DNA of 53,625 nucleotides, taken from NCBI GenBank assembly GCA_001464125.1, contig LNEP01000005.1, positions 1 through 53,625 of the forward strand. Direction: 5' to 3'. Under the pieces are notes generated by a model, which saw only the letters and a list, made by a program, of their open reading frames with translations, did no database searches and had not been told where the DNA came from. Position numbers and translations under genes: made by a program. The stretch's first letter is position 1; each line of letters starts with the position of its first letter. The DNA comes from Betaproteobacteria bacterium Ga0077540. GTDB taxonomy: Bacteria > Pseudomonadota > Gammaproteobacteria > Burkholderiales > Methylophilaceae. This document shows positions 33,107 through 42,589 of the stretch, one piece after another.

Positions 33107-34813
33107 CTAATGTTTAATTCTGGAAGTTAGGTCAATCACACGCATCACTTCATCAATGCTGGTATACCCCTCTAAGATGCGACGAACGCCATCGTCAGCA
33201 AGGGTCACAAACCCTTTCTGCAAGGCCAGTTTGCGCAATTCATCCAAGTGTGCGCGACGCGCAATTAACGCATCCATATCGCTGTCTACTCTCAGCAACT
33301 CAATAATGGCCATACGCCCCCTAAAGCCGGTAAACGCACAGCGCTTACAGCCTTTATGTCTGAATATCTGTACGGCTTCTGATTGGCTTACGCCAAGAAT
33401 TTTGCGCTCATCATCCGATGGTTTGACTGCCTCTTTACAATGCGGGCATAGCACGCGCACCAAACGTTGCGCCACCACCCCAATAATATTGCCCGCCATG
33501 ATTTCCGGCGAGATACCAATATCCAGCAAACGTGGGAAGGTGCCTAAAGCAGAGTTGGTATGCAGGGTACTAAACACTTGGTGACCAGTCATGGCGGCAC
33601 GGAAAGCCATAGTGGCGGTGTCCTCATCACGAATCTCACCCACCAAAATAATGTCTGGGTCTTGGCGCATAATCGAGCGGATACCATTGGCAAAATCCAC
33701 CTTATTCACTTCTGCTACAGAGGTCTGGCGCATCATGGTCACTGGATATTCCACAGGATCTTCCAAGGTCATGATATTCACGGCCTCTGTATTGAGATGT
33801 GAGAGCAATGAATACAAGGTAGTGGTTTTACCGCTACCAGTGGGCCCGGTGACAATCACAATGCCTTCTGGCCGAGTCATCATAAACTTCAATTCATCCA
33901 GCGTGGTGCTTCTTAAGCCCATGCGCTCTAAAGGAATAATCGATTTCTCACGGTCGAGCACACGCAATACGATATTTTCACCATTGATGGTGGGGTGCGT
34001 GGACACCCTAAAATCAATGGGACGACCACATAAATTCATGTTGAGACGTCCATCTTGTGGTGAGCGTGTTTCGGCAATGTCCATTCCAGACACCACTTTT
34101 AAACGCACTGCCACCCCCGGCCAATAGGTTTTGTGTAAACTTCTCACCTGTTGCAATACACCATCCACGCGGTAGCGAATACGCAAGAACGCATACTCTG
34201 GCTCAAAGTGAATATCCGATGCGCCCCGTTTCACAGCATCCATCAACAACGCGCCCACCAAGCGTACCACTGGCTGAGTGTATTCATTGCCGTTTTCGGC
34301 CAAGCTTTGGTAGTCAATTTCGCCAGTTTCAATTTCGCGCAGAATGCCATCTACCGACAATTCATAACCATAAAACTGGTCAATAAACTCTTCCAGTTGC
34401 GCTTCAGCAGCTAACACTGGTTTGAGCTGAATCTGCCCGCCCAACATCGCACGCAATTGGTCCAAGGCCACAACGTTGAACATGTCGGCCATGGCCACAA
34501 TCATGATTTTGCTGGCGTCGTCATAAGAAACCGGCAACACATGATAACGCCTAGAAAAGTCTTCCGGCACCATACTCAGTGCATCAATGTCGGCTACCAC
34601 CGCGCTCAAATCGATACTTTCCTGACCAATGGTGTGCGCGACCAAATCGCGCACCATGGACTCGGACACAAAGCCTAATCTAACCAGTTGCTTGCCTAAC
34701 GGCAAATTGTTTTGGTCCTGCTCAATGAGCGCAATGCGCAGCTGATCCTGAGTAATCAGGCCTTGCTGCACCATCAAATCGCCTAATCTTAATTTACGTC
34801 GTTGTTCTGCCAT
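33107..34813 (-). CDS. mshE: Pilus assembly ATPase MshE with c-di-GMP-binding MshEN domain
   Basis: A 568-residue hexameric secretion ATPase of the GspE/PilB kind. N-terminal MshEN domain: RLGDLMVQQGLITQDQLRIA (from residue 9) fits the 24-residue c-di-GMP motif RLG-x6-G-x6-L-x3-L-x2-Q, and after five residues a second, weaker copy begins (PLGKQLVRLG, from 38). Catalytic core: GPTGSGKTT Walker A (323-331), IILVGEI Walker B (about 388-394), the Asp box and His box (TLEDPVEY, TGHQVFSTLHTN), and a zinc clip (CPHC at 456-459, CKRC at 489-492). It extends the pilus by ATP hydrolysis, probably under c-di-GMP control. It lies five bases after mshN. Confidence 0.94.
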   Translation of the reverse strand: MAEQRRKLRLGDLMVQQGLITQDQLRIALIEQDQNNLPLGKQLVRLGFVSESMVRDLVAHTIGQESIDLSAVVADIDALSMVPEDFSRRYHVLPVSYDDASKIMIVAMADMFNVVALDQLRAMLGGQIQLKPVLAAEAQLEEFIDQFYGYELSVDGILREIETGEIDYQSLAENGNEYTQPVVRLVGALLMDAVKRGASDIHFEPEYAFLRIRYRVDGVLQQVRSLHKTYWPGVAVRLKVVSGMDIAETRSPQDGRLNMNLCGRPIDFRVSTHPTINGENIVLRVLDREKSIIPLERMGLRSTTLDELKFMMTRPEGIVIVTGPTGSGKTTTLYSLLSHLNTEAVNIMTLEDPVEYPVTMMRQTSVAEVNKVDFANGIRSIMRQDPDIILVGEIRDEDTATMAFRAAMTGHQVFSTLHTNSALGTFPRLLDIGISPEIMAGNIIGVVAQRLVRVLCPHCKEAVKPSDDERKILGVSQSEAVQIFRHKGCKRCAFTGFRGRMAIIELLRVDSDMDALIARRAHLDELRKLALQKGFVTLADDGVRRILEGYTSIDEVMRVIDLTSRIKH

Positions 34814-34818
34814 GATTA

Positions 34819-36132
34819 TTATTGTTGTGATTGAATAGCAGCGATACGCGCCTGTAACGCTGATATATCAATGGTTGAAGAAGGCGAAGCAGCCACCTGC
34901 GCGAGTGCCTGCTGATAATACGGCAATGCAAGTGCTGGCTTACCCATTTGGTCCAAACTCACGGCCAAGTTAAATGCGTTTTCTGCGGTCGCGTTTAATC
35001 TGTAGGCTTCAAAATAGGATTGTTGTGCATCTGCCCATTGTGATTGGCCAGCATAAAAGGCACCTAAATTGGCATGCGCATTGGCATCGTTTGGGTTTTC
35101 TTGCAGTATCTTTCTAAATTTAGCGACACCAACTTGGTCATCTTGCGTCACATTGGCAGCATAGGCCGATAACGCTGTCGCATTTTTGGGCTCCACTTCC
35201 AGCACTTTTTGGTACCAGCCCAGCGCGTCATTGATACGACCCTCACGCTCTGCAATTGCCCCCATTCCCAACAAGGCATCCACATTGCGTGTATCACGCT
35301 GTAATACACGTTTATATAAACTTTGTGCTTCTTGATTATTGCCTGCCAAATAAGCATTGTAGGCATTTGTTAAGACAGGGCTGATGACAGCGGCAGATTG
35401 CGTTTTTGATACTTGAATCGATGCACTGGGCGAAGCGATTGTTGGCACAACAATCGCTGATGATCTGCGTACTTCCATGACTGGCGTATCGATATCCGGT
35501 GCTGCTCTGTTGGGTTTGCTACGCGCAACACTGGATGTTCGCTCTGCTGACTCTCTCGCAACGGTTGCAGGTTGCATAGCCTGTGGATCTGGCGAATTGG
35601 TCAAACCTTCTGAGGCTAAAGTATTTGTTGGTGCGGGCGGCACCATACGCTCAACATCTTGGTTTGGTGCCTGCGCTAGCTGATTTTGCGGTGATGGTTG
35701 CAGTGGTGTAACGTTTGCTGGCAACACTGGCGGGTTAGCATTCACTGCTGGTGGCGCATTTACAACATTCAATTGATAGTAAAAATAGCCTAGTATCGCC
35801 AGAAACCCCAATACACCAAACAGCACAATCCAAACAATGGGCTTCATTTCTGAACGGGGCTCCACTTTGGCAGCAAACATATTATTGGCGCGCTCAGAAT
35901 TGTGCTCGCCTGAGTATTGTGTGCCGACAAAACTTGGCGCAGCTTCTGGCTTTTCTGCATCCTCATCCGCCAAAGATAAGGTAATCGGATCTAAATCATC
36001 CGGCTGGTCATTGGCAATATTGGTGGCACTTCTTCTGCGCGCCTGCTGCATATCCTGCTGCGCTTGCTCAAGTTTTTGTTGGTCAAGTTGCGCTTTTTCT
36101 GCTTTATCCAATGCTTTGATTAATAAGCTCAT
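34819..36132 (-). CDS. mshN: MshN-like TPR protein
   Basis: A 437-residue bitopic protein: a cytoplasmic N-terminus with a short helix MSLLIKALDKAEKAQ (also seen in other MshN-type proteins), one membrane helix about 101-121 (IVWIVLFGVLGFLAILGYFYY), a Pro/Asn-rich linker, and C-terminal TPR repeats from about 255 (AYLAGNNQEAQSLYKRVLQRD, DALLGMGAIAEREGRI, ANLGAFYAGQSQWADAQQ). It probably assists secretin or machine assembly through the TPRs. It begins 17 bases after mshL. Confidence 0.85.
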   Translation of the reverse strand: MSLLIKALDKAEKAQLDQQKLEQAQQDMQQARRRSATNIANDQPDDLDPITLSLADEDAEKPEAAPSFVGTQYSGEHNSERANNMFAAKVEPRSEMKPIVWIVLFGVLGFLAILGYFYYQLNVVNAPPAVNANPPVLPANVTPLQPSPQNQLAQAPNQDVERMVPPAPTNTLASEGLTNSPDPQAMQPATVARESAERTSSVARSKPNRAAPDIDTPVMEVRRSSAIVVPTIASPSASIQVSKTQSAAVISPVLTNAYNAYLAGNNQEAQSLYKRVLQRDTRNVDALLGMGAIAEREGRINDALGWYQKVLEVEPKNATALSAYAANVTQDDQVGVAKFRKILQENPNDANAHANLGAFYAGQSQWADAQQSYFEAYRLNATAENAFNLAVSLDQMGKPALALPYYQQALAQVAASPSSTIDISALQARIAAIQSQQ

Positions 36133-36149
36133 ACCGGTTGATGGTGCAA

Positions 36150-38042
36150 TTACTCGTTAGCCTCTTCAAGCACTTTTTCTAACTGCTGGGCGGGCAAAAA
36201 CTGTTTGAAATTACGTAACTCGTCGGACTCCAGGCTAGCATTTGGAATCACCGTTGGGCGCAAGAAAATCACCAATTCTGTCTTGCGTGTCGCATCATTT
36301 TTACCTCTAAATACATTTCCCACACCAGGCACATCAGATAAACCAGGCACTTTATCGGTATTTCTGTAGATCTCATCTTGCATTAAACCACCCAATACCG
36401 CGGTATTGCCACTGCCGATTTGTAATATGGACTCCATCTCCCGCACTTGGATTTGCGGAATCAAACTCTGAATTTGCACTAACTGTGGATTGGGGTCACG
36501 CACAAAACCGACCACTCTAGAAATGGTAGGGCGCACGTTAATGTTGACATCGCTGCTATCGTTAATCTGTGGCGTGACGCTCATTACCACCCCTACAGGC
36601 ACCGTATTTGGTGTTGTCGTAAATGTTGCAAGCGTGCCACCTACCGTGCCACCTACCGTAGATTGTTGTGCTTGTACTGTAAAGTACACCAGATTATCCA
36701 CCACTTTAAGCACAGCGGTTTGATTATTAAGCACCATTAACTTAGGGCTTGATAACACTTTGGTGTCACCAAACTGCTTCAACAACGTGATGGAGGCTGC
36801 AATATTACCGATTGCGCTGGCAGGATTGATATAACCAGCAACAAAGCCAGCGGTTGGTGTTGTGCCAAATGCATTGGCCTCACCTGCACCAAATTGTGTA
36901 TTTACACCCGCACCAGTGTTAGGGTTAAAATTAACGTTCGGGTTAAACACAACGCCTTTATTGCCCAAGGTCTGACCAAATACAAACCCGCTGTTATTGG
37001 CACTATTATTTAAACGACTCCAATCGATGCCCGCTTGAAAACTGTCATTCAAAATCACCTCAACAATCGTGGCTTCAATCAAGACCTGTTTTCTGGCGCT
37101 ACCCATCACGCGTTCGATAAACTCCTGCACTTTTTCGTGTTGTTTGTTGGTCGCACGCACGCTAATTACGCCCGTTTCAGGGTTGGCAATCACATTGGCA
37201 GCCAGTAACGTTTTATATTCCGAACGTTGCTCCTTACGTTGGTCAGCTTCGGCTTTGTTACTATCCGCTTGCGCTTTTGCATCCTCTGCCGATAACTTTT
37301 CGTCTAGGTTTTTCGCCCCCACACTGCCGTAGCGGGTTACGATCACTTCTTTGTCCGTCTCAGCCAATAGCTCTTTGATGTTTTGTACCAGAGATTCCCA
37401 CAGATGGTTTTTAGAAATACTATCCACTGCGGTACTTGAACTGTTTTTGGCACCGTTACCCGAAGTGCTAGTTGTCGTGCTTTGACCGCCCACGCCAGTG
37501 CTAGCACTTTGTCCTGTACTCGAGATTTCTGCGGCCGCGCCAATAAAGCCTTTGGTATCGCGGTTCATGTTGACGTAATCCACTTTGTAAGTACGCAACA
37601 CAGGCTGGTCTGGGGTGATGTACAACACATTGCCATCCATGCGATAGGTTAAATCCACCTGCTTGGCTAGACGTTCTAAAATCGAAGGCAAGGTCTGATC
37701 CACTGCATTGAGGGTAGCACGGCCTTGAATGGCGGGATGAATATCAATATTCAGTTTGCTTTCACGCGCCAAGGCAAACAGAATCTCCTTGACCGGCACC
37801 TCGTTCACTACCACGCTGTAGGTCTGTGATTTTGGTATCGCCTTGGGCGGGGGTAATTGGGTTTGCGCCTTAACAGGTTTGGGAATAGGGGCTTGTGCTA
37901 CGGTTGATTCAGATGAAGGGTTAGCTGCTTTAGATTCAATATGTCCGGCAGAAGGCGTAATTTTGGTCTGGTGCGTGCAAGCGGCAAGTAAAGCCACCAG
38001 CAAATAAGCAAAACGCTTAAACGGGTAAAGATGATTGAACAC
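36150..38042 (-). CDS. mshL: MSHA-type secretin MshL
   Basis: A 630-residue outer-membrane secretin, the pore through which the pilus leaves. A lipoprotein signal (LLVALLAAC, Cys22) is followed by an STN domain (VPVKEILFALARESKLNIDIHP), a Ser/Gly/Thr-rich linker near 170-200, an N-domain (GVISVRATNKQHEKVQEFIERVM) and the secretin domain from about 400 to 610 (SSPKLMVLNNQTAVLKVVDN, TPQINDSSDVNINVRPTISR, NTAVLGGLMQDEI, LSDVPGVGNVFRGKND, LVIFLRPTVI). Length agrees with the family. It is encoded between mshM and mshN, with a 102-base gap upstream that may hold a secondary promoter. Confidence 0.94.
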   Translation of the reverse strand: MFNHLYPFKRFAYLLVALLAACTHQTKITPSAGHIESKAANPSSESTVAQAPIPKPVKAQTQLPPPKAIPKSQTYSVVVNEVPVKEILFALARESKLNIDIHPAIQGRATLNAVDQTLPSILERLAKQVDLTYRMDGNVLYITPDQPVLRTYKVDYVNMNRDTKGFIGAAAEISSTGQSASTGVGGQSTTTSTSGNGAKNSSSTAVDSISKNHLWESLVQNIKELLAETDKEVIVTRYGSVGAKNLDEKLSAEDAKAQADSNKAEADQRKEQRSEYKTLLAANVIANPETGVISVRATNKQHEKVQEFIERVMGSARKQVLIEATIVEVILNDSFQAGIDWSRLNNSANNSGFVFGQTLGNKGVVFNPNVNFNPNTGAGVNTQFGAGEANAFGTTPTAGFVAGYINPASAIGNIAASITLLKQFGDTKVLSSPKLMVLNNQTAVLKVVDNLVYFTVQAQQSTVGGTVGGTLATFTTTPNTVPVGVVMSVTPQINDSSDVNINVRPTISRVVGFVRDPNPQLVQIQSLIPQIQVREMESILQIGSGNTAVLGGLMQDEIYRNTDKVPGLSDVPGVGNVFRGKNDATRKTELVIFLRPTVIPNASLESDELRNFKQFLPAQQLEKVLEEANE

Positions 38043-38144
38043 GTTTGACTAACCCCATCACTTATTATTTATCAAGAAGTTTATCGCATAAAGAGGTTTG
38101 AATTGCAATACTAACTTATTGAAAGTTTTGCTTTTTCAGCCACT

Positions 38145-39617
38145 CTAAGTACTTTTGATTGTTTCTTCCAATATCCCGCCAATCGTTCTTAACTGTGGGC
38201 GATTTTTTTGCAAACTTTCGGGCAGCTGCTTCAATGCCTCATTCGCAGAAAAACGATCTGCATACGAACCGTATACTACAGTATAAAATATCTGTTGATT
38301 CACTTTAGTTTGGTAAACATACAATTTATCCAACTCTATGATTTGTGCCAGCAACGCCAATTGCAACCTCAATTGCTGCTCATCGGATGACCCTAAAATT
38401 TGAATGGTGACTGTCTCTTTTGGCATTGCCTGCAACCATTGTTGAGTGACTTGCATGCGGGTTTGCAAGGTATCCATCGGCTTAATCGTGGTGACTGGTT
38501 GATTGGAACTAGCACTCGCAGAAGTTGCTTGGCCTGCTGCTTCCAATCCTGAAGGGGTCGTCGTTTGATTTTGGACTGGATTGGCCGGTAGAGCAGAAGA
38601 TGCCTGAGCATTACTGGGTGTTGCAGAACCTGCGCTGGTATTTTTTGTAGTTGTTGCAGGCGTTGTTTTTACCGGAACGGTAGCCGCTGGTGTTAAAAAC
38701 TGCAATTGATACAAGCGCTGTCCCAAATAACCAAGTGCCAACCCTAGCACCAACACACCCAACAGACCAAGCAACCAGAGCCTGCGCCCCGCTTTCTTAG
38801 CTTTTTCTGCACCAAACTCACTATCCGCAATCGCCGCCTTCACATGCTTGGGTGTCACCAAATACACATTGTCTGCAAATGCAGCTAACAAGGCTTTGTC
38901 TGCCAGAATATTCACTCGGCGTATTAATCCCTCTGCCGCATTGGCAATATGTGTAATGGATTTGTCGCTAAATAAGTGCGGGCCAAAATAGCCGGCAGCT
39001 CTCAGGCGAAAAATCAAATACTCCCCCACTTCTTTGGGTCGCAATGGTGTGAGGTTAAAGCTATGTGTGATGCGCTCTCGCAGTTGTCGAATTTGCGTTT
39101 GATTTAAATTGCTATCCAACTCAGGCTGACCAAACAATACCATTTGTAGCAATTTGTGGTGCTTAGTCTCCAAATTGGACAACAATCGAATCTCTTCCAG
39201 TGTGGCCAGTGGCATGCCTTGCGCTTCTTCCACAAATATCACCACCTGTTTGCCGGCCTCATGTCGAGTCAACAAGTAGGATTGCAATACCTGCATGACT
39301 TTAAGTTTGTCTGCATTTTTGGGTAGTTTGACCCCCAACTCAAACGCGATGGCGTGCAGAATATCTTCTGGTGCCACACTGGGGTTAGCCAAATAGACGC
39401 ACTCCACCTGCTCAGGCAACATGTTTTGCAACATACGGCAGAGCATGGTTTTACCACTGCCCACCTCACCCACCACTTTCACTATCCCCTCGCCACTGGT
39501 GATGGCGTACATCAGCGCATCCAGTACCGCGCCGCGATTGCTGCCATTGTAAAAGTGCTCGGTATTGGGGGTGATTTTGAAGGGCGGTTCTTTTAAACCA
39601 AAGTGCGCGTAATACAT
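38145..39617 (-). CDS. mshM: MshM/ExeA-like AAA ATPase with SPOR-like end
   Basis: A 490-residue protein of the ExeA/MshM kind: N-terminal MYYAHFGLKEPPFKITPN, AAA core with Walker A GEVGSGKT (50-57), Walker B about VVIFVEEAQ, then a membrane helix about 278-300 (LWLLGLLGVLVLGLALGYLG), a Ser/Thr/Ala/Pro-rich linker, and a C-terminal SPOR-type peptidoglycan-binding domain (VTIQILGSSDEQQLRLQLALL, VYQTKVNQQIFYTVVYGSYADR). It likely uses ATP to place the secretin in the cell wall. It starts 18 bases after the regulator gene. Confidence 0.92.
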   Translation of the reverse strand: MYYAHFGLKEPPFKITPNTEHFYNGSNRGAVLDALMYAITSGEGIVKVVGEVGSGKTMLCRMLQNMLPEQVECVYLANPSVAPEDILHAIAFELGVKLPKNADKLKVMQVLQSYLLTRHEAGKQVVIFVEEAQGMPLATLEEIRLLSNLETKHHKLLQMVLFGQPELDSNLNQTQIRQLRERITHSFNLTPLRPKEVGEYLIFRLRAAGYFGPHLFSDKSITHIANAAEGLIRRVNILADKALLAAFADNVYLVTPKHVKAAIADSEFGAEKAKKAGRRLWLLGLLGVLVLGLALGYLGQRLYQLQFLTPAATVPVKTTPATTTKNTSAGSATPSNAQASSALPANPVQNQTTTPSGLEAAGQATSASASSNQPVTTIKPMDTLQTRMQVTQQWLQAMPKETVTIQILGSSDEQQLRLQLALLAQIIELDKLYVYQTKVNQQIFYTVVYGSYADRFSANEALKQLPESLQKNRPQLRTIGGILEETIKST

Positions 39618-39635
39618 ATCAACCAGCCTGTATCA

Positions 39636-41063
39636 TCATGCATTGCCTTGCTCTTGCAACTGGATGCGGCTATACAACGTTGTTCGATTGACCCCTAACA
39701 ACTTGGCGGCCTGACTTAAATTCCCATGTGTAATTTTCATAGCTGCCTCAATGTAGGCTTTTTCCCATGATTTCAGCACCTGATCCAAACTCACGTTAGC
39801 CTCGGTTTGCAAATGTTGCATAGCATAACCAGACAAATCTCCATTATTGGAAATCACAGGGCCTTCACCCACTTCACTTTGGCGAGATAAATCCAGCTCA
39901 GCAGAAAGCTGTTGCTCATTCACGGTTTGCCCCGCATATTTGGCAATCAGGCGGATAATGATATTGCGCAACTCGCGCACATTGCCTGGAAAGTGATAAC
40001 TTAACCAACGGGATTTCGCCCGCTCATCCAATTTAAATGGCTGTTGCTCAGTCTCACGTGCATAAAACTGGTTAAAGTGATCCAGCAATATCACACTATC
40101 TTCACCCAACTCACGCAGAGGTGGCACTTTTACAGCAAATACGCTCAAGCGGTGATATAAATCGGTTCTAAACTTACCTGCCTTGGCTTCAGCACGCAAA
40201 TCACGGTTGGTGGCTGCCACAATTCTGGCTTTACTTTTACGTATTTGCGTCTCGCCCACCCGCGCAAACTCACCGTTCTCTAATACGCGCAATAACTTAG
40301 CCTGCATTTCCAGAGGCAACTCGCCAATTTCATCCAAAAATAACGTACCTTCGCCCACCTCCTCAAAATACCCTGAGTGTGCACCAGCCGCGCCCGTAAA
40401 AGCACCCTTGGCATGCCCAAACAAAATAGATTCGGCCAATTGGGGTGAAATTGCCGCGCAATTCACGGATAAATAAGCTTGCTTGCTGCGTTTGCTAAAA
40501 CGGTGAAAGTTACTGGCCACCCGCTCTTTACCCGCACCTGATTCACCCTCAATCAATACCGGAAATGGCGAATCTGCAAACTGGCGAATTTGGGTGATGA
40601 GCGTTTGCATAGGCAGACTTTGCCCCAACATGCCTCCATTTTTGTCTTCTGGCTGCTCAGTCAGCTCAACACTTTGTACCTTCAAAGAGTTGATTAGCAA
40701 ATCTTTGAGGCGCTCTACATCACATGGTTTGGGAATAAAATCTAACGCGCCTAAGGCTAGCGCGTGCTTCACATTTACGTCATCGCTTTGTCCGGATAGG
40801 ACATGGATTTTCATGGTGGGGGAATGGGCAAGTAATTCGCCTATCATTTTAAAACCTTCATCAGGCTTGTGCTGGGATGGCGGCAAACCCAAGTCGACCA
40901 ATGCCAACGCTGGCGGCTCGTCTAGTTGTCGCAACAAACTTTTTGCCTGCGCTCTCGAATCTGCCACGCATACCTCAAAGTGCTTACTCAACACAAAATG
41001 CAATGTGTCAGTAATCAGCGGGTCGTCATCGATGATTATCAAAATAGGACGTGTTTCAGCCAT
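39636..41063 (-). CDS. Sigma-54-dependent response regulator (PrsR-like), heads the pilus cluster
   Basis: A 475-residue NtrC-class activator: receiver domain with D12-D14, phosphoacceptor D57 (LVDLGLPP) and K112 (IPKPCD); AAA+ domain with Walker A GESGAGKE (173-180), the sigma-54 contact loop GAFTGA (220-225) and Walker B TLFLDEIGE (240-248); and a Fis-type helix-turn-helix at the end (LSQAAKLLGVNRTTLYSRI). The receiver, with DLGLPPS then DEGFKMIGE, resembles the PrsR type of PEP-CTERM systems. It is intact and should activate sigma-54 promoters when phosphorylated. No histidine kinase lies nearby. As first gene of the run it probably controls pilus genes or itself. AAGGA precedes the ATG. 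Confidence 0.9.
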   Translation of the reverse strand: MAETRPILIIIDDDPLITDTLHFVLSKHFEVCVADSRAQAKSLLRQLDEPPALALVDLGLPPSQHKPDEGFKMIGELLAHSPTMKIHVLSGQSDDVNVKHALALGALDFIPKPCDVERLKDLLINSLKVQSVELTEQPEDKNGGMLGQSLPMQTLITQIRQFADSPFPVLIEGESGAGKERVASNFHRFSKRSKQAYLSVNCAAISPQLAESILFGHAKGAFTGAAGAHSGYFEEVGEGTLFLDEIGELPLEMQAKLLRVLENGEFARVGETQIRKSKARIVAATNRDLRAEAKAGKFRTDLYHRLSVFAVKVPPLRELGEDSVILLDHFNQFYARETEQQPFKLDERAKSRWLSYHFPGNVRELRNIIIRLIAKYAGQTVNEQQLSAELDLSRQSEVGEGPVISNNGDLSGYAMQHLQTEANVSLDQVLKSWEKAYIEAAMKITHGNLSQAAKLLGVNRTTLYSRIQLQEQGNA

Positions 41064-41230
41064 TTTGCATCCTTAATCTATTTTATTCTTAATGTTGATT
41101 GATTAAAGCTACTATAGCTTGAGATGGCTTAACCATCAATGTTTAAGCGAAAATTACTTAGGAAAATAGCTTAGAAATCAGGGCTTAACCCCCTGAAAAA
41201 AATGACGGTACGTTTACGCGCATCAAACGT

Positions 41231-42280
41231 CTAGAACAACTCGATTTCACCTTCTTTGATGTCTTCTTGCAGCAGACCTTCCGCTTTCAGCTCATCGTAA
41301 CTGCATGTGCGGTTACGGCCGTTATTTTTTGCATAATACAAAGCCAAATCGGCACGGTCTACCAGCTGACTTGGCGCGCTATCACCGGTAAGCCTTGTGT
41401 AACCTACGCTAGCTGTAACCTTTCCAACTTGGGGAAAGCTAAACGATTGCAGTTTATCGGTGAACCGCTTCAGTACCATATTGATGTCTGAATCCTGCGC
41501 ACAGCCAAATATTCCGACAAACTCCTCACCACCAAATCTAAACAGCGGATCTGTTTCGCGGAACGATTTTGTCATCATTTGTGAAAACAACAACAACACC
41601 TCATCCCCAATCAAATGACCAAACTCGTCGTTCACACGCTTGAAGTGATCAATATCAAAAATGGCAATGAAGTAAGACATGCCTGCGCGATCGTCCTGTC
41701 GCATCGCATTGTTATGCAATGTCGTCATGATTTTATTGATTTTCTGATCAAACGTTTTACGATTCAGCAACCCAGTCAGGGTGTCACGCTCATTATCGTT
41801 AAGCAAACCGTTGTAGTTTCGGTAAATATCCAGCAAATGACTAATTGCTTGCGTCAGGCCTGCATGCTCAAAATCAGATTCCACCACCACAACTGCATTG
41901 TTATAGACAACCTCATGTTTCATAGGAAACAAGTGATGCTTCTTACCATCACTGCCGTTTAACACTACATACTCGCCCGTGTTATAACAGTCTAACAACG
42001 CCTGACAAAGCTCATCAGGAATCTTCTCAGCGTCTCCCAATGTTTCGTCGGCAATCGCTGAAAAAAACAAAGTGGAGATTTCTTTTAATCGATAAATTTG
42101 CACCGAATGCGCTTGCGTATTGGTGAACAGTTGCAACAAATAGGCAATGTTCTGCTTCAATGCAGCTTCCAGCGCAAGGCCGTCTCGCTCTTTCGTTAAG
42201 ACAGTCAAGCTTTCAAGAAATTGATTTATCAAAGTATTTGGCAAAGTATTCGCAAGTTCAGTTACACGGTTCATCAACAT
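41231..42280 (-). CDS. Diguanylate cyclase (GGDEF protein)
   Basis: A 349-residue soluble diguanylate cyclase. Residues 1-155 are a helical/sensory region of unknown ligand. The GGDEF domain (about 160-335) has TLTGLLNR, FDIDHFKRVND, the active-site GGEEF (250-254), and an intact inhibitory I-site RETD (241-244) five residues before it, so it should make c-di-GMP and be subject to product inhibition. It lacks EAL and any membrane segment. It is upstream of the pilus regulator on the same strand, with a gap of about 170 bases; with the MshEN-bearing ATPase nearby it may set the level of the signal that drives the pilus. Confidence 0.93.
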   Translation of the reverse strand: MLMNRVTELANTLPNTLINQFLESLTVLTKERDGLALEAALKQNIAYLLQLFTNTQAHSVQIYRLKEISTLFFSAIADETLGDAEKIPDELCQALLDCYNTGEYVVLNGSDGKKHHLFPMKHEVVYNNAVVVVESDFEHAGLTQAISHLLDIYRNYNGLLNDNERDTLTGLLNRKTFDQKINKIMTTLHNNAMRQDDRAGMSYFIAIFDIDHFKRVNDEFGHLIGDEVLLLFSQMMTKSFRETDPLFRFGGEEFVGIFGCAQDSDINMVLKRFTDKLQSFSFPQVGKVTASVGYTRLTGDSAPSQLVDRADLALYYAKNNGRNRTCSYDELKAEGLLQEDIKEGEIELF

Positions 42281-42499
42281 TTAAGACCTAAAATTGACAG
42301 TCTTAAAACCCATTAGGTGTGAATATAGAATAGATGCGCAATATTTAATTGACTGAACAACTGTATAAAAATGGCTTAATTCAAGAAGAATGCAGATAGC
42401 CAACATACCAGGCACAAGTTTACAGACATTCAAAGCTATAGGTGGATAGCGCCAAAATAGAACAAGCGCAAACTTAACTTATTTTACTTTTGAGGAGGT

Positions 42500-42576
42500 T
42501 GGGGTGGCTGATGGGGCTCGAACCCACGACAACTGGAATCACAATCCAGGGCTCTACCAGCTGAGCTACAGCCACC
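42500..42576 (-). tRNA. tRNA-His (GTG)
   Basis: Reading the minus strand: extra G at -1, acceptor GTGGCTG/CAGCCAC, D arm GCTCAGCTGGTAGAGC, anticodon loop TTGTGAT with anticodon GTG, T arm GTGGG/CCCAT-like with TTCGAGC, discriminator C and an encoded CCA. Third gene of a tRNA operon. Confidence 0.95.
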
Positions 42577-42589
42577 ATTGAGCGCAAAT

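Noticed and set aside
33591..34127. Long open frame antisense to mshE
   Set aside because: Shadow of the ATPase gene without family resemblance.
36600..36662. Short tandem repeat (GTGCCACCTACC) inside mshL
   Set aside because: Two copies only, encodes Val/Gly/Thr linker residues of the secretin; not a CRISPR or mobile repeat.
38130..38142. Sigma-54-like promoter (TGGC and GC) before mshL on the minus strand
   Set aside because: Only eight bases separate GG and GC; the -24/-12 element needs ten.
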